A stretch of DNA of 52,351 nucleotides. Source: Eudoraea adriatica DSM 19308. Lineage in GTDB: Bacteria > Bacteroidota > Bacteroidia > Flavobacteriales > Flavobacteriaceae. Shown one piece after another: positions 18,296 through 27,885 of the stretch. Made by a program: the position numbers and the translations under genes. The first letter of the stretch is position 1. Each line of letters starts with the position of its first letter. The notes below the pieces were generated by a model. It saw only the letters and a program-made list of their open reading frames with translations, was not told where the DNA came from and made no database searches. The DNA lies in contig NZ_KB907552.1 of the NCBI RefSeq assembly GCF_000382125.1, forward strand, positions 4,860 to 57,210, in the 5' to 3' direction.

Positions 18296-18691
18296 ATGAA
18301 AAAGATGATTACTCAAGTAACTAAAGGCATAAAAATTTCGGTAAATACAAGTTTTGAAGGTACTTTCTTCAAAAACTATAAAATGCATTTTGCTTTTGGT
18401 TATACCATTACAATTGAAAATCAAAGTAAGGATTCTGTTCAGTTAACATCAAGGCATTGGCAGATATACGATGCTTTAAATGATTTTGAAGTTTTGGATG
18501 GTGAAGGTGTCATCGGAAAAAAGCCGGTTATCAGGCCTGGTGAATCCCATACCTATAGTTCAGGATGCCTTCTTGCATCTCCTATAGGAGCTATGAAAGG
18601 CCACTACAATATGGTAAACTTCACAACGAACGAAAAATTCAGAGTATACATTCCCTCTTTTAAATTTAGTGCGCCCTTCGCCTTAAATTAA
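18296..18691 (+). CDS. apaG: ApaG domain protein
   Basis: A 131-residue single-domain protein of fibronectin-III-like fold. The family motifs are clear: FGYTITIENQS, SVQLTSRHWQIYDA, VIGKKPVIRPGESHTYSSG, and GAMKGHYNMV. In enterobacteria ApaG has been linked to Co2+/Mg2+ efflux phenotypes, but its biochemical role is unsettled. The ATG at 18296 is followed by another at 18305 that could equally be the start. It precedes pruA by 87 bases and pruA has its own promoter, so the two are probably separate units. Confidence 0.92.
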   Translation: MKKMITQVTKGIKISVNTSFEGTFFKNYKMHFAFGYTITIENQSKDSVQLTSRHWQIYDALNDFEVLDGEGVIGKKPVIRPGESHTYSSGCLLASPIGAMKGHYNMVNFTTNEKFRVYIPSFKFSAPFALN

Positions 18692-18739
18692 GGACTCCTT
18701 TTACCTTGTTTTTAATTTTATAAACCATAAGGGTTTTAG

Positions 18740-18747
18740 TACCTTTG
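18740..18747 (+). promoter_or_regulatory. Promoter -7 element TACCTTTG for pruA
   Basis: Exact TAnnTTTG match with a 31-base leader to the pruA ATG. Confidence 0.6.
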
Positions 18748-18778
18748 ACCTCTAAATTATAATTAATATAAAGTAATT

Positions 18779-20407
18779 ATGGGTAAAGGTTTTTTTGAAG
18801 TTCCGATGGCTATTAATGAACCAATAAAAAGTTATGCTCCAGGTACTCCTGAAAGAGCTGAGGTTTTAAAACAATATAAAGAATACTTCGAAGGAAGTCT
18901 GGAAGTTCCCTTATATATTGGCAGCGATGAAATAACGACAGCCTCTACCCGCACAATGTCTCCTCCGCATGATCACAAACATATTTTAGGTAAGTATTAC
19001 CTTGCCGAAAAAAGTCACGTAAGCCTGGCTATAGAAAATGTGCTCAAATCCAGAGAAGCATGGGCATCACTGGCATGGGAACAAAGAGCCAGTATTTTTT
19101 TAAAAGCAGCAGATCTTATTGCCGGACCTTACAGAGCCAAAATAAATGCAGCGACTATGCTGGCGCAGTCAAAAACAATACATCAGGCAGAAATTGATGC
19201 GGCCTGCGAGTTGATAGACTTCCTGAGGTTTAACGTCTCCTATATGTCCCAGATATATTCGGAACAACCTGAATCTTCTGATGGGATATGGAATCGTGTA
19301 GAATACAGGCCGCTTGAGGGGTTTATATATGCAATTACACCTTTTAACTTTACAGCAATAGCAGGTAATCTTCCTGCTAGTGCCGCTATGATGGGCAACG
19401 TGGTCGTATGGAAACCCAGTGACAGCCAAATTTTTTCCGCTAAAGTTATTGTAGACGTATTTAAGGAAGCTGGTCTCCCAGACGGAGTAATCAACGTCGT
19501 GTATGGTGATCCGGTAATGATAACAGACACGGTTTTATCCAGTGCCGACTTCTCAGGAATTCATTTTACGGGAAGCACACATGTTTTCAAATCCTTATGG
19601 AAACAGATAGGCAATAATATTGACCGCTATAAAACATATCCAAGAATTGTTGGTGAAACCGGCGGTAAAGATTTTATAATTGCGCATCCAACAGCCAAAC
19701 CTCAACATGTGGCTACTGCAATCACCCGGGGTGCATTTGAATTTCAGGGGCAAAAATGCAGTGCGGCTTCAAGGGTATATTTGCCAAAATCTACTTCTGC
19801 CGAAATATTGGATTTCGTAAAGAGGGATGTAGAATCATTCAACCCTCCGGGATCTCCCGAAGATATGAGCAACTTTATAACTGCTGTAATACATGAAGGA
19901 TCGTTTGATAAATTGGCCTCATATATTGAGCAGGCTAAAAAAGATAAGAATGCAAATATTGTTGTTGGGGGAAATTATGATAAATCCAAAGGTTATTTCA
20001 TTGAACCCACAGTAATACTGACAACTGATCCTCATTACGCAACGATGGAAACTGAATTGTTTGGGCCGGTGGTTACAGTTTATGTTTATGAAGATAAGGA
20101 TTGGTCGAAAACGCTGAAACTGGTTGATGAGACATCTGAATATGCCCTGACAGGTGCTGTTTTGGCAAAAGACCGGTATGCTATAGATGAAGCCACCAAA
20201 GCACTGCAGAATTGTGCGGGTAACTTCTATATAAACGACAAACCAACGGGGGCCGTCGTAGGGCAGCAACCTTTTGGTGGGGCCAGGGCTTCAGGGACAA
20301 ATGACAAAGCCGGTTCCGCTCAAAATTTGCTCCGATGGGTTTCACCGAGGCTTATTAAAGAGACATTTGTGACTCCGGAGGATTATCGCTATCCGTTTCT
20401 GGGATAG
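18779..20407 (+). CDS. pruA: L-glutamate gamma-semialdehyde (1-pyrroline-5-carboxylate) dehydrogenase
   Basis: The second step of proline catabolism: oxidises glutamate semialdehyde to glutamate with NAD+. Its 542 residues match the stand-alone PruA family and there is no fused proline dehydrogenase domain. Motifs are FNFTAIAGNLPASAAMMGNVVVWKPSD (two consecutive blocks), the catalytic glutamate in IVGETGGKDF, the catalytic cysteine in FEFQGQKCSAASRVY, and the C-terminal PFGGARASGTNDKAGS. No putA/prodh gene lies nearby, so the first enzyme must be encoded elsewhere. The protein is cytosolic. Confidence 0.96.
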   Translation: MGKGFFEVPMAINEPIKSYAPGTPERAEVLKQYKEYFEGSLEVPLYIGSDEITTASTRTMSPPHDHKHILGKYYLAEKSHVSLAIENVLKSREAWASLAWEQRASIFLKAADLIAGPYRAKINAATMLAQSKTIHQAEIDAACELIDFLRFNVSYMSQIYSEQPESSDGIWNRVEYRPLEGFIYAITPFNFTAIAGNLPASAAMMGNVVVWKPSDSQIFSAKVIVDVFKEAGLPDGVINVVYGDPVMITDTVLSSADFSGIHFTGSTHVFKSLWKQIGNNIDRYKTYPRIVGETGGKDFIIAHPTAKPQHVATAITRGAFEFQGQKCSAASRVYLPKSTSAEILDFVKRDVESFNPPGSPEDMSNFITAVIHEGSFDKLASYIEQAKKDKNANIVVGGNYDKSKGYFIEPTVILTTDPHYATMETELFGPVVTVYVYEDKDWSKTLKLVDETSEYALTGAVLAKDRYAIDEATKALQNCAGNFYINDKPTGAVVGQQPFGGARASGTNDKAGSAQNLLRWVSPRLIKETFVTPEDYRYPFLG

Positions 20408-20589
20408 CCCGGACGATCAATAATTCCTTCTTTTGCGGGGGTAAAAAACTATCCCCGCCAAAATGTTGAAGGGCTTAATCATATTACATTCAAAATAAAA
20501 TTCCTCTCTAATTTTGTTTCTTTTTTTAACATAATTTCAGAGCTGGTTGCTTTATCTTATGGTCCTATTACCATTAATCGGGCACAGCT

Positions 20590-21561
20590 ATGAAAAATTT
20601 CCTGTTAGTTTTACTAACTATTCCCTCTATCTTTTTGTACTCGCAGCAGCATATAAAACTGGCTTCAGATATATATCCCCCATTTACCGATGTGGACAGC
20701 GAGAAGGGCTTTGCACTCGAATTGGTAAAAGAGGCCCTGAAACGCGGGGATGTACAAACAGAGCAGACGATTACCGGATTTTCGAAAGTAATGGACGGAA
20801 TAAATACAGGTATTTACGATGGAAGTGCTGCTTTGTGGAAGACAGAAGACCGGGAGAATTACCTGCTCTATTCGGAACCATATCTTGAAAACCGGTTGGT
20901 ATTAGTAGGAAGAAAAGGAAGTGATGTCAGTGCTAAATCCCTAAGCGAATTAAAAGACAAAAGAATTGCAATTATTTCAGGATATGCCTATGGCACTTCA
21001 GTTTATACATCTTTAGATGTTATAATCATACCCGGCAAGAGTCATCAGGAAAACCTGGAAAAATTACTAACATTCAAGACAGATTATATGTTGGTAGATG
21101 AATTGCTCATATCCTATTTGCTAAACTATCAAATGAATGATATCAGCAGATTTCTTGAAATTGGCAAAGAGGCCTTTATGGTTCAACCACTTCACCTGGC
21201 CATTTTAAAGGACAAACCAGATACGCGTAAAATTATTGAAGATTTTAATTCCAACATAAAGAATATGATGGCCGATGGCACCTATAATAAAATACTGGAA
21301 TTAAATTGGATACAATCTGATGTTGATGGCGATGGAGTTCATGAATTGGTTTTGCTTGGAGACAAAGCCGGAACAGAAGCCCCTGCCAACTACTATAGAT
21401 TGATGACCAAAACCGCTATGACTGAAAATTCTGAACGATATTATATTAATGGGGAAGTCTATGAAGGATGGCAGGTAGTCCCTGCCAGGTATAAAACGGA
21501 CATAATTAAGGCAGCAAATATGAATACTACATCCACCTCCGGACTTAAGTTAAAGTTTTAA
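20590..21561 (+). CDS. Periplasmic solute-binding-like protein with a DxDxDG loop
   Basis: A 323-residue protein with a signal peptide (MKNFLLVLLTIPSIFLYSQQ). Residues 22-240 form a family 3 type substrate-binding domain: ASDIYPPFT, ELVKEALKRG, GFSKVMDGINTGIYDGSAAL, and LSELKDKRIAIISGYAYG. No ABC permease or ATPase gene is adjacent, so it is an orphan and may sense a ligand rather than feed transport. After the domain comes DVDGDGVHELVLLGDKAG (residues 244-261), an EF-hand-like calcium loop of the type seen in FG-GAP or dockerin-like repeats, then a C-terminal tail of about 60 residues. Function unknown. Confidence 0.8.
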   Translation: MKNFLLVLLTIPSIFLYSQQHIKLASDIYPPFTDVDSEKGFALELVKEALKRGDVQTEQTITGFSKVMDGINTGIYDGSAALWKTEDRENYLLYSEPYLENRLVLVGRKGSDVSAKSLSELKDKRIAIISGYAYGTSVYTSLDVIIIPGKSHQENLEKLLTFKTDYMLVDELLISYLLNYQMNDISRFLEIGKEAFMVQPLHLAILKDKPDTRKIIEDFNSNIKNMMADGTYNKILELNWIQSDVDGDGVHELVLLGDKAGTEAPANYYRLMTKTAMTENSERYYINGEVYEGWQVVPARYKTDIIKAANMNTTSTSGLKLKF

Positions 21562-21573
21562 ACCTATAGCTTT

Positions 21574-21726
21574 ATGATTACTACCTGTACTCTAAATCAA
21601 ATCTTTGAAATGGAAAAAAATATTAGTGTTAAAACAATAAAAAGCACCTTGAAAAGATGCATTGAATACATTAAAACCTATGCTCAGAATTGTAGGTATT
21701 CTTTTAATATGATGTTAATGCTTTAA
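21574..21726 (+). CDS. Possible 50-residue protein
   Basis: A frame starting ATG at 21574 and reading MITTCTLNQIFEMEKNISVK before a basic and then hydrophobic-ended tail. It lies 12 bases after the solute-binding gene and its stop overlaps the convergent rsmG stop by 3 bases. I do not recognise it. The spacing suits a small downstream operon member, but there is no promoter, motif or clear homology, so it may be chance. Confidence 0.25.
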   Translation: MITTCTLNQIFEMEKNISVKTIKSTLKRCIEYIKTYAQNCRYSFNMMLML

Positions 21727-22364
21727 CTTTTGCCCTTATACTTCATTGGCAAATAAACCACTTTCTTGGTTTTAAAAAATTCCTCCCCGAAGAATTCAGA
21801 CATTTCAAATACCTGAACGTTTCTATAGCCTTTTAACTCTTCGGATAAGTCCCCTCCCTTTAAATAAAGAATACCATTTTTAAGTTCATGCACTGATTTT
21901 TTCCTGATACTACCCTGAACCCATCTTACAAAAGTGGGCATAGCAGCGACTGCTCTGCTGACAATGAAGTCGAACTGTTCATCAAGGTCTTCGACTCTTT
22001 TGTGATAAGTGGTGACGTTTTTTAGACCGAGGCCTGAAACGACTTCGTCTACTACTTTTATTTTCTTCCCAATTGCGTCTACTAGTGTAAAACTCGTATC
22101 CGGAAAAAGTATAGCCAGGGGAATACCCGGAAAACCACCACCAGTTCCAACATCCAGGATAGAGGCTCCTTTTTTAAAAGATATAATTTTAGCTATCCCC
22201 AAAGAATGAAGTACATGTCGCAAATAAAGTTCGTCTATATCTTTCCTGGAAACCACATTTATTTTTTTATTCCAGTCCTGATATAAATTTTCAAGGTGCA
22301 AAAACTGCTCTTTTTGTATTTCGGATAAATTGGGAAAATATTTAAATATTATATCAGCTTGCAT
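21723..22364 (-). CDS. rsmG: 16S rRNA (guanine527-N7)-methyltransferase
   Basis: Methylates N7 of G527 in the 16S rRNA. The start chosen is the ATG at 22364 (MQADIIFKYFPNLSE) rather than the in-frame ATG at 22397, because an exact -7 promoter element lies between them. The resulting protein has 213 residues, close to the family norm. Motifs are NLYQDWNKKINVVSRKD (helical N-terminus), HVLHSLGIAKI, the SAM site ILDVGTGGGFPGIPLAI, and FDFIVSRAVA. Monocistronic, convergent with the solute-binding gene. Confidence 0.95.
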   Translation of the reverse strand: MQADIIFKYFPNLSEIQKEQFLHLENLYQDWNKKINVVSRKDIDELYLRHVLHSLGIAKIISFKKGASILDVGTGGGFPGIPLAILFPDTSFTLVDAIGKKIKVVDEVVSGLGLKNVTTYHKRVEDLDEQFDFIVSRAVAAMPTFVRWVQGSIRKKSVHELKNGILYLKGGDLSEELKGYRNVQVFEMSEFFGEEFFKTKKVVYLPMKYKGKS

Positions 22365-22383
22365 ATGTACCTTTGTATTTTGC

Positions 22384-22391
22384 CAAAAATA
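22384..22391 (-). promoter_or_regulatory. Promoter -7 element TATTTTTG for rsmG
   Basis: Exact TAnnTTTG on the minus strand, about 20 bases upstream of the ATG at 22364. It decides between two possible starts for rsmG. Confidence 0.6.
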
Positions 22392-22459
22392 ATACATTCA
22401 CTCCTAACGCCATTTTTAATTATCGCACAAGAGAGGTATTAAAAAGCAAGATATTACGT

Positions 22460-22467
22460 TATATTTA
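22460..22467 (+). promoter_or_regulatory. Possible -7 element TATATTTA for the desaturase operon
   Basis: One mismatch to TAnnTTTG, 18 bases before the desaturase ATG. Confidence 0.3.
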
Positions 22468-22485
22468 CACAAATGATTTCTCCAT

Positions 22486-23589
22486 ATGGATTCGACCACA
22501 ATTAAATTTTCGAGAAAAGATTCGGCACAGTTCTTTAAAACCCTGAATAAAAGAGTTAATGACTATTTTAAGGAAAATGAGTTAAAGAAAACCGGCAATT
22601 GGCGTTTGTATTTTAAAACAGCCATTATGTTTGCTCTTTTTCTTGCACCCTACTTTATAATATTGACGCTGAATTTGCCTAACTGGGCAAATCTGCTATT
22701 GACCATTACCATGGGTGTTGGCATGGCAGGTGTAGGCATGAATGTAATGCATGATGGAAACCACGGCTCCTACTCCACCAAGAAATGGGTTAACAAGCTA
22801 ATGGGGAGCAGTATTTATATTCTGGCCGGAAACGTCTATAACTGGCAGGTACAGCACAATGTACTGCATCACACCTATACCAACATACATACGCATGACG
22901 AAGATCTTGAGGCCGGAAGAATATTGCGCTTTTCCGAACATGCAAAATGGCACAGGTTCCATAAATTTCAGCACTACTATTCTTTGTTTCTTTATGGTTT
23001 GTTAACATTTAACTGGGCCATCACCACAGATTTTATGCAAATGTACCGCTATACCAAACGTAAGCTATCCTACGGGAAGTTTCCAAATCCTTTCCTTAAC
23101 TGGAGTGTTTTGGTGGCTACTAAAATGATTTATATCACAATTTGGATTGTGCTGCCTATGCTGGTTTTAGACATCGCATGGTGGAAAATATTACTAGGCT
23201 TTTTTGTTATGCATTATGTGGCTGGTGTAATACTAAGTGTTGTCTTTCAATTGGCGCATGTTGTAGATGAAGCCGAAACGCCATTGCCGGAAAAAGACGG
23301 TACCATGAAAAATACATGGGCCATACATCAGTTGCTGACGACAGTAAATTTTGGAACAAAAAACAGGGTTGTGAATTGGTTTACAGGAGGCTTAAATCAT
23401 CAGGTAGAGCATCATATATTTCCAAATATCAGCCATATTCATTACACAAAAATCTCCAAAATTGTTAAACAAACGGCAAAGGAGTTTAATTTACCTTACA
23501 ACGAGTATAAAACTACAAGAAAAGCCATAATTTCGCATTTCAAACACTTAAAGGAATTAGGCAAAAAGCCTGCATTACAGTACCAGTAA
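22486..23589 (+). CDS. Fatty acid (acyl-CoA type) desaturase
   Basis: A 367-residue integral membrane di-iron enzyme that introduces a double bond into an acyl chain. The three histidine boxes are HDGNH (residues 89-93), HNVLHH (124-129) and QVEHH (near residue 310). Glutamine at the first position of the third box is typical of front-end or linoleoyl-CoA-type desaturases, which hints at position specificity but does not prove it. No cytochrome b5 domain is fused. Several membrane helices flank the boxes. The aminotransferase gene follows after 13 bases, so the two probably share a transcript despite unrelated functions. Confidence 0.92.
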   Translation: MDSTTIKFSRKDSAQFFKTLNKRVNDYFKENELKKTGNWRLYFKTAIMFALFLAPYFIILTLNLPNWANLLLTITMGVGMAGVGMNVMHDGNHGSYSTKKWVNKLMGSSIYILAGNVYNWQVQHNVLHHTYTNIHTHDEDLEAGRILRFSEHAKWHRFHKFQHYYSLFLYGLLTFNWAITTDFMQMYRYTKRKLSYGKFPNPFLNWSVLVATKMIYITIWIVLPMLVLDIAWWKILLGFFVMHYVAGVILSVVFQLAHVVDEAETPLPEKDGTMKNTWAIHQLLTTVNFGTKNRVVNWFTGGLNHQVEHHIFPNISHIHYTKISKIVKQTAKEFNLPYNEYKTTRKAIISHFKHLKELGKKPALQYQ

Positions 23590-23602
23590 ATTAATCGCAA
23601 GA

Positions 23603-24787
23603 ATGAGTAAACTTTTATCCGATAGAATAAAAAACATGTCTACTTCGGCCACCTTAGCTATGGCCGCAAAAGCCAGAGAATTAAGAACCCAGGGGAAAGA
23701 TATCATTGGGTTGAGTTTAGGGGAGCCAGATTTCAATATTCCGGAGTTTATCAAAGAAGCAGCAAAAAAAGCCATTGATGAGAACTATAGCAGTTACTCA
23801 CCGGTAGATGGATACGCAGATCTAAAGCAAGCCATATCAAATAAATTTAAAAGGGATAATGCTCTGGACTATGGGCTGAGCCAAATAGTTGTGTCAACGG
23901 GAGCAAAGCAATCTCTGGCAAATGTAGCAATGGTAATTCTAAATAAGGGCGATGAAGTAATTTTACCTGCCCCTTATTGGGTAAGCTATAGCGATATTGT
24001 AAAACTGGCAGAAGGGATACCGGTCGAAGTTCCAACCAGTATAGAATCAGATTTTAAAATGACTCCGGAACAATTGGAGGCGGCAATCACTCCGAAAACT
24101 AAAATGATTTGGTTTAGTTCTCCATGTAATCCGAGTGGTTCTGTGTATAGCAAAGAAGAATTGGAAGGTCTGGCTCTTGTATTGAAAAATTATCCAGATA
24201 TCCTGGTCGTATCCGATGAGATTTATGAACATATAAATTTCAGGGGCAAGCATGAAAGTATTGCCAGTATTAATGGAATGTACGAGAGAACAATAACAGT
24301 TAATGGCGTATCTAAGGCTTTCGCTATGACCGGATGGAGAATTGGTTATATAGGAGCACCTGAATGGATTGCAAAGGCCTGTACTAAATTTCAGGGACAA
24401 ATTACAAGTGGTGCGAATGCTATAGCGCAACGATCTACTATTGAGGCTTTAAATGCTCCTGTTAGCAAAATTCAATTCATGATTGATGAATTTCATAAAA
24501 GGCGAGATCTCTTGCTGGAGCTTTTGGGGGAAATAAATGGATTTAGTTTAAATGTTCCGGAAGGTGCTTTTTATGTTTTTCCTGATATTTCGAGTTACTT
24601 TGGTAAGACCCTGAAAGGAACTACTATAAAAAATGCATCCGATTTTGCTTTATATCTATTGGAAAACGCTAATGTAGCTACTGTTACTGGCGAAGCATTT
24701 GGCAATCCAAACTGCATAAGAATATCCTATGCTGCTTCGGAAGATGAATTAAGGGAAGCTGTAAAAAGAATTAAAGCTGTAGTCTAA
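23603..24787 (+). CDS. Aspartate-type PLP-dependent aminotransferase (class I)
   Basis: A 394-residue fold-type I aminotransferase of the AspC subgroup I-gamma type, probably converting aspartate and 2-oxoglutarate to oxaloacetate and glutamate. Motifs: LSLGEPDFNIPEFIKEAAKK, YSPVDGYADLKQAI, FSSPCNPSGSVYSKEEL, SDEIYEHINF, and the PLP lysine Lys238 in NGVSKAFAMTGWRIGY. The C-terminal arginine block CIRISYAASEDELREA binds the substrate carboxylate. Related enzymes accept several amino acids, so the exact specificity is uncertain. Confidence 0.92.
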   Translation: MSKLLSDRIKNMSTSATLAMAAKARELRTQGKDIIGLSLGEPDFNIPEFIKEAAKKAIDENYSSYSPVDGYADLKQAISNKFKRDNALDYGLSQIVVSTGAKQSLANVAMVILNKGDEVILPAPYWVSYSDIVKLAEGIPVEVPTSIESDFKMTPEQLEAAITPKTKMIWFSSPCNPSGSVYSKEELEGLALVLKNYPDILVVSDEIYEHINFRGKHESIASINGMYERTITVNGVSKAFAMTGWRIGYIGAPEWIAKACTKFQGQITSGANAIAQRSTIEALNAPVSKIQFMIDEFHKRRDLLLELLGEINGFSLNVPEGAFYVFPDISSYFGKTLKGTTIKNASDFALYLLENANVATVTGEAFGNPNCIRISYAASEDELREAVKRIKAVV

Positions 24788-24821
24788 GTATGGATTAGCC
24801 TTTGACCATATTTCTGATGGA

Positions 24822-26315
24822 TCATATCTTTTTCCAGAAATAAGGGTTAAAAAGTATCAATACGGTAAATAATTCCAATCTGCCTGCAAGCATAAGAAAA
24901 CCACACCACCATTTTCCCAGCAATGGCAGGCTATTGTAATTACTTACAGGGTTAAAGTCTCCAAAAGCGGGTCCAACATTTCCAAGGGATGATGCCGCAC
25001 CGCCAACTGCGGAAATAAAATCCAGACCTAATAGACTCAGCACGAGGGCACCTATTATAAAAAGCAGCATATACAGGACAAAGAATGCAATTATGTTGTA
25101 GACAATATGCTCGCTCACCGTTTTATTATTGAATCTAACAGGAATAATGGCATTAGGATGTAAGGTTCTTTTAAATTCCAGCAAGCCGTTTTTGATAATT
25201 AGGATATGCCTCATTACTTTAATACCTCCGGCTGTGGAACCTGCAGACCCTCCCATAAACATCAACCCGAAGAAGAAAACGGTTAAAAAGGGAGTCCAGG
25301 CCGTAAAATCTGCGGTGACGAATCCGGTGGTTGTAATAACGGCAGTAATCTGAAACAATGCATGTCTGAAAGAACTTTCAACTTCTCCAAATAGCATTGG
25401 GTGGAAGTTTGAAACTTCAACATTGGCCATAAAGTAGACAACCAGTGCCGTAATTAAGGTAAAAATCAACATTAACACGCTGTAAAACTTAAATTCTTCA
25501 TCCCTTAACACCCTCTGGATTTTGCCTTTAAAGGCAAAATAGCTCAATACAAAATTGCTCCCGGCGAGAAACATAAAGAATATAACTATATACTGTATGA
25601 GGGGACGGTTATTCCAATAGGCAAGACTCGCATTTTTGGTAGAAAATCCACCTGTAGATAGTGTTGCCATAGAATGGTTTATAGCATCAAAAAAAGACAT
25701 TCCGGCTACACTTAATAAAAGGGTTTCAGCTGCAGTATATCCAAAATAAATCAGCCAAAGTCTTTTCGCAGTGTCCGTAATTCTGGGGTGGAGCTTATCC
25801 GCGTTTGGCCCGGGAGCTTCTGCAGAGAACAGTTGCATTCCTCCGATTCCAAGCAGAGGAAGTATGGCGATTGCCAGGACAATAATACCCATACCCCCTA
25901 TCCAGTGGGTAAGACTCCTCCAAAAGAGGATACCTTTTGGAAGAGATTCAATATCGTTCAGAATTGAGGCACCGGTAGTAGTATATCCGGATATAGTCTC
26001 AAAAAAAGCATTCGTAATACCTGGGATAGCCCCGGAAAAAACATATGGCAATATCCCGGAGGCAGACATTACAATCCAGCCAAGTGTAACAATGATATAT
26101 CCTTCTTTTCTTTTAACTTCTTTATCATGCCCTCTGGTATAAAACATGGACAGAATACCAAGCAATAAAGTTATTATGGCCGCCAGGGTAATATCAAGTG
26201 TAACTCCATCATCATAAATGCCGCTAACCAAAGCCGCAACTAACATGAAACCACCATTAAATAATAACAGTAATCCCATTAAATGGATAATTATTCTATA
26301 ATTCAGACCTGTCAT
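24822..26315 (-). CDS. trkH: Potassium uptake channel subunit TrkH
   Basis: A 497-residue membrane protein with four repeated helix-P-loop-helix units. The four filter loops are visible: TTTGASIL, STGGFSTKN, TTTGFVTAD, and SSLGNVGPAFGD. It forms the K+ permeation path and is gated by TrkA. Its start codon overlaps the trkA stop by one base (TAATG), a translational coupling that supports a TrkA-TrkH unit. It is convergent with the aminotransferase gene; no clear terminator was seen in the 34-base gap. Confidence 0.95.
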   Translation of the reverse strand: MTGLNYRIIIHLMGLLLLFNGGFMLVAALVSGIYDDGVTLDITLAAIITLLLGILSMFYTRGHDKEVKRKEGYIIVTLGWIVMSASGILPYVFSGAIPGITNAFFETISGYTTTGASILNDIESLPKGILFWRSLTHWIGGMGIIVLAIAILPLLGIGGMQLFSAEAPGPNADKLHPRITDTAKRLWLIYFGYTAAETLLLSVAGMSFFDAINHSMATLSTGGFSTKNASLAYWNNRPLIQYIVIFFMFLAGSNFVLSYFAFKGKIQRVLRDEEFKFYSVLMLIFTLITALVVYFMANVEVSNFHPMLFGEVESSFRHALFQITAVITTTGFVTADFTAWTPFLTVFFFGLMFMGGSAGSTAGGIKVMRHILIIKNGLLEFKRTLHPNAIIPVRFNNKTVSEHIVYNIIAFFVLYMLLFIIGALVLSLLGLDFISAVGGAASSLGNVGPAFGDFNPVSNYNSLPLLGKWWCGFLMLAGRLELFTVLILFNPYFWKKI

Positions 26316-27664
26316 TATATAAAGAGCCTTTCAATTTTTGAAATGGAATCCGGCAAACAGCATACAACCACCCTATCTCCTTCCTGAATCCTAAAATCGC
26401 CCAGGGCAATATTTCCAACTCCATCTCTTACAATCCCGCCAATTATTGCAGATCTGGGAAATTCGATTTCGCGTATAAATTTTCCATTTACCCTGGAGGT
26501 TTCCTTTACTTCGAATTCCAGGATTTCGGCATTTAGGTTATTTAATCTTGTAAGAGCAACAACTTCACCCCTTCTGATATACCTGAAAATATTATTAGCT
26601 GCGAGTAATTTCTTATTAATTAAAGTATCAACACCAATGGATTGGGAGAGTTGGAAGTAATCCATATTTTCCACCAGAGCGATGGTTTTTTTGATATTCT
26701 TGGATCTTGCCATCAGACAAGACATAATATTGGTTTCTGAATTTCCGGTAACCGCAATGAATGCGTCCATAGATTCCAGACTTTCTTCTTCCAATAATTC
26801 CACATTCCTGCCATCCCCGTTTATTACAAGGGCATTAGGCAAACTGTCTGATATATCAAAAGCCCTCTCTTTGTTTTTCTCTATTAGCTTTACATTAAAT
26901 TTTTTGGAACAGAGATCTCGGGCAGCATTATACCCAACTTTACTACCTCCTAAAATCATTACGTTTTTTATCTCTTCTTTCTTTTTACCCGTAAGTTTGT
27001 AAAGTTCATCTACTCCTTTTCTATCGGTAACAAAATATACCTGATCATTTTCCTTAAATACCGTATCACCTCTTGGCATCAATGTATACTGGGTTCCAAT
27101 CCTTTGCATGGCAATAGGCATAAAATGCAATTCTGGAAATATATGAGCCGCATCTTTGACCGTTTTGCCAATGAAAGGTGCGCCTTTGGGCAAGACAACG
27201 CCAACCATTATCAAAGCCCCTTCCTCAAACTCATAAGTGTCAAAAAAAGCTGACTTATTAAGTAAAAGCTGTATTTCCGTGGCGGCCAACTCTTCAGGGG
27301 AGATCAATTCGTCAATTCCCATTTCTGAAAAATTAATCAGTTCCTTGTTATCGATAAATTCAATATTTGAAATTCTCGCAATGGTTTTTTTGCAGCCCAT
27401 TTGCTTAGCCAATAAACAAAGAGTAATATTTGTGGTTTCTGAAGAAGTTACCCCAATTACAAGATCCGAACTTTCAACTTTTGCTTCGCGTAAAACAGAA
27501 ATGGATGTAGCATCGCCTTTAAGAACTTTTATATCTAAATGACTGTCAGCGTAAGTTAAACTTTCCTTGTTAGAATCTATCAAAGTAATGTTCTGGGATT
27601 CATATGATAAAAGTTTTGCCAAATGAAAACCTACTTCGCCTGCCCCCGCAATAATAATCCTCAT
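26315..27664 (-). CDS. trkA: Trk potassium uptake regulatory subunit TrkA
   Basis: A 449-residue cytosolic protein with two tandem RCK modules. The first Rossmann domain begins MRIIIAGAGEVGFHLAKLLS, the second starts near residue 236 with VMILGGSKVGYNAARDL. Each is followed by a TrkA-C domain (residues about 140-225 and 370-449). It binds NAD(H)/ATP and gates TrkH, whose gene follows with a one-base overlap. The upstream 245 bases separate it from the divergent menaquinone methyltransferase gene; no exact -7 element for trkA was found there. Confidence 0.95.
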   Translation of the reverse strand: MRIIIAGAGEVGFHLAKLLSYESQNITLIDSNKESLTYADSHLDIKVLKGDATSISVLREAKVESSDLVIGVTSSETTNITLCLLAKQMGCKKTIARISNIEFIDNKELINFSEMGIDELISPEELAATEIQLLLNKSAFFDTYEFEEGALIMVGVVLPKGAPFIGKTVKDAAHIFPELHFMPIAMQRIGTQYTLMPRGDTVFKENDQVYFVTDRKGVDELYKLTGKKKEEIKNVMILGGSKVGYNAARDLCSKKFNVKLIEKNKERAFDISDSLPNALVINGDGRNVELLEEESLESMDAFIAVTGNSETNIMSCLMARSKNIKKTIALVENMDYFQLSQSIGVDTLINKKLLAANNIFRYIRRGEVVALTRLNNLNAEILEFEVKETSRVNGKFIREIEFPRSAIIGGIVRDGVGNIALGDFRIQEGDRVVVCCLPDSISKIERLFI

Positions 27665-27885
27665 CTTTAGTATTTATTAATTATCAAGAGTCTGAATTTG
27701 GCGTAAAGGAGCTATTTTGAAATAATATAAGCCAATGAAGCTCATGTACGTTGTTTTTGCAAAGTTTGCAATGGCAAAATTACGTAAATTTATTTTGATT
27801 AATGTCTAACTTGGTTAGCAAAAATGGACTTTGAATGTATTTGGATTATCCCCGCAAATACTCATTTTCAAAGCGGGCTTTGTAT

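Noticed and set aside
20435-20458. Hairpin after pruA as terminator
   Set aside because: The GC stem (GCGGGG / CCCCGC) is followed by CAAAATG, with no T-run on the plus strand, so I do not call it.
20547-20888. Plus-strand frame overlapping the start of the solute-binding gene
   Set aside because: It is out of frame with the signal peptide and binding domain motifs, and its own translation shows no family features.
22365-22397. Longer N-terminus for rsmG
   Set aside because: The exact promoter element at 22384-22391 lies between this ATG and the one at 22364.
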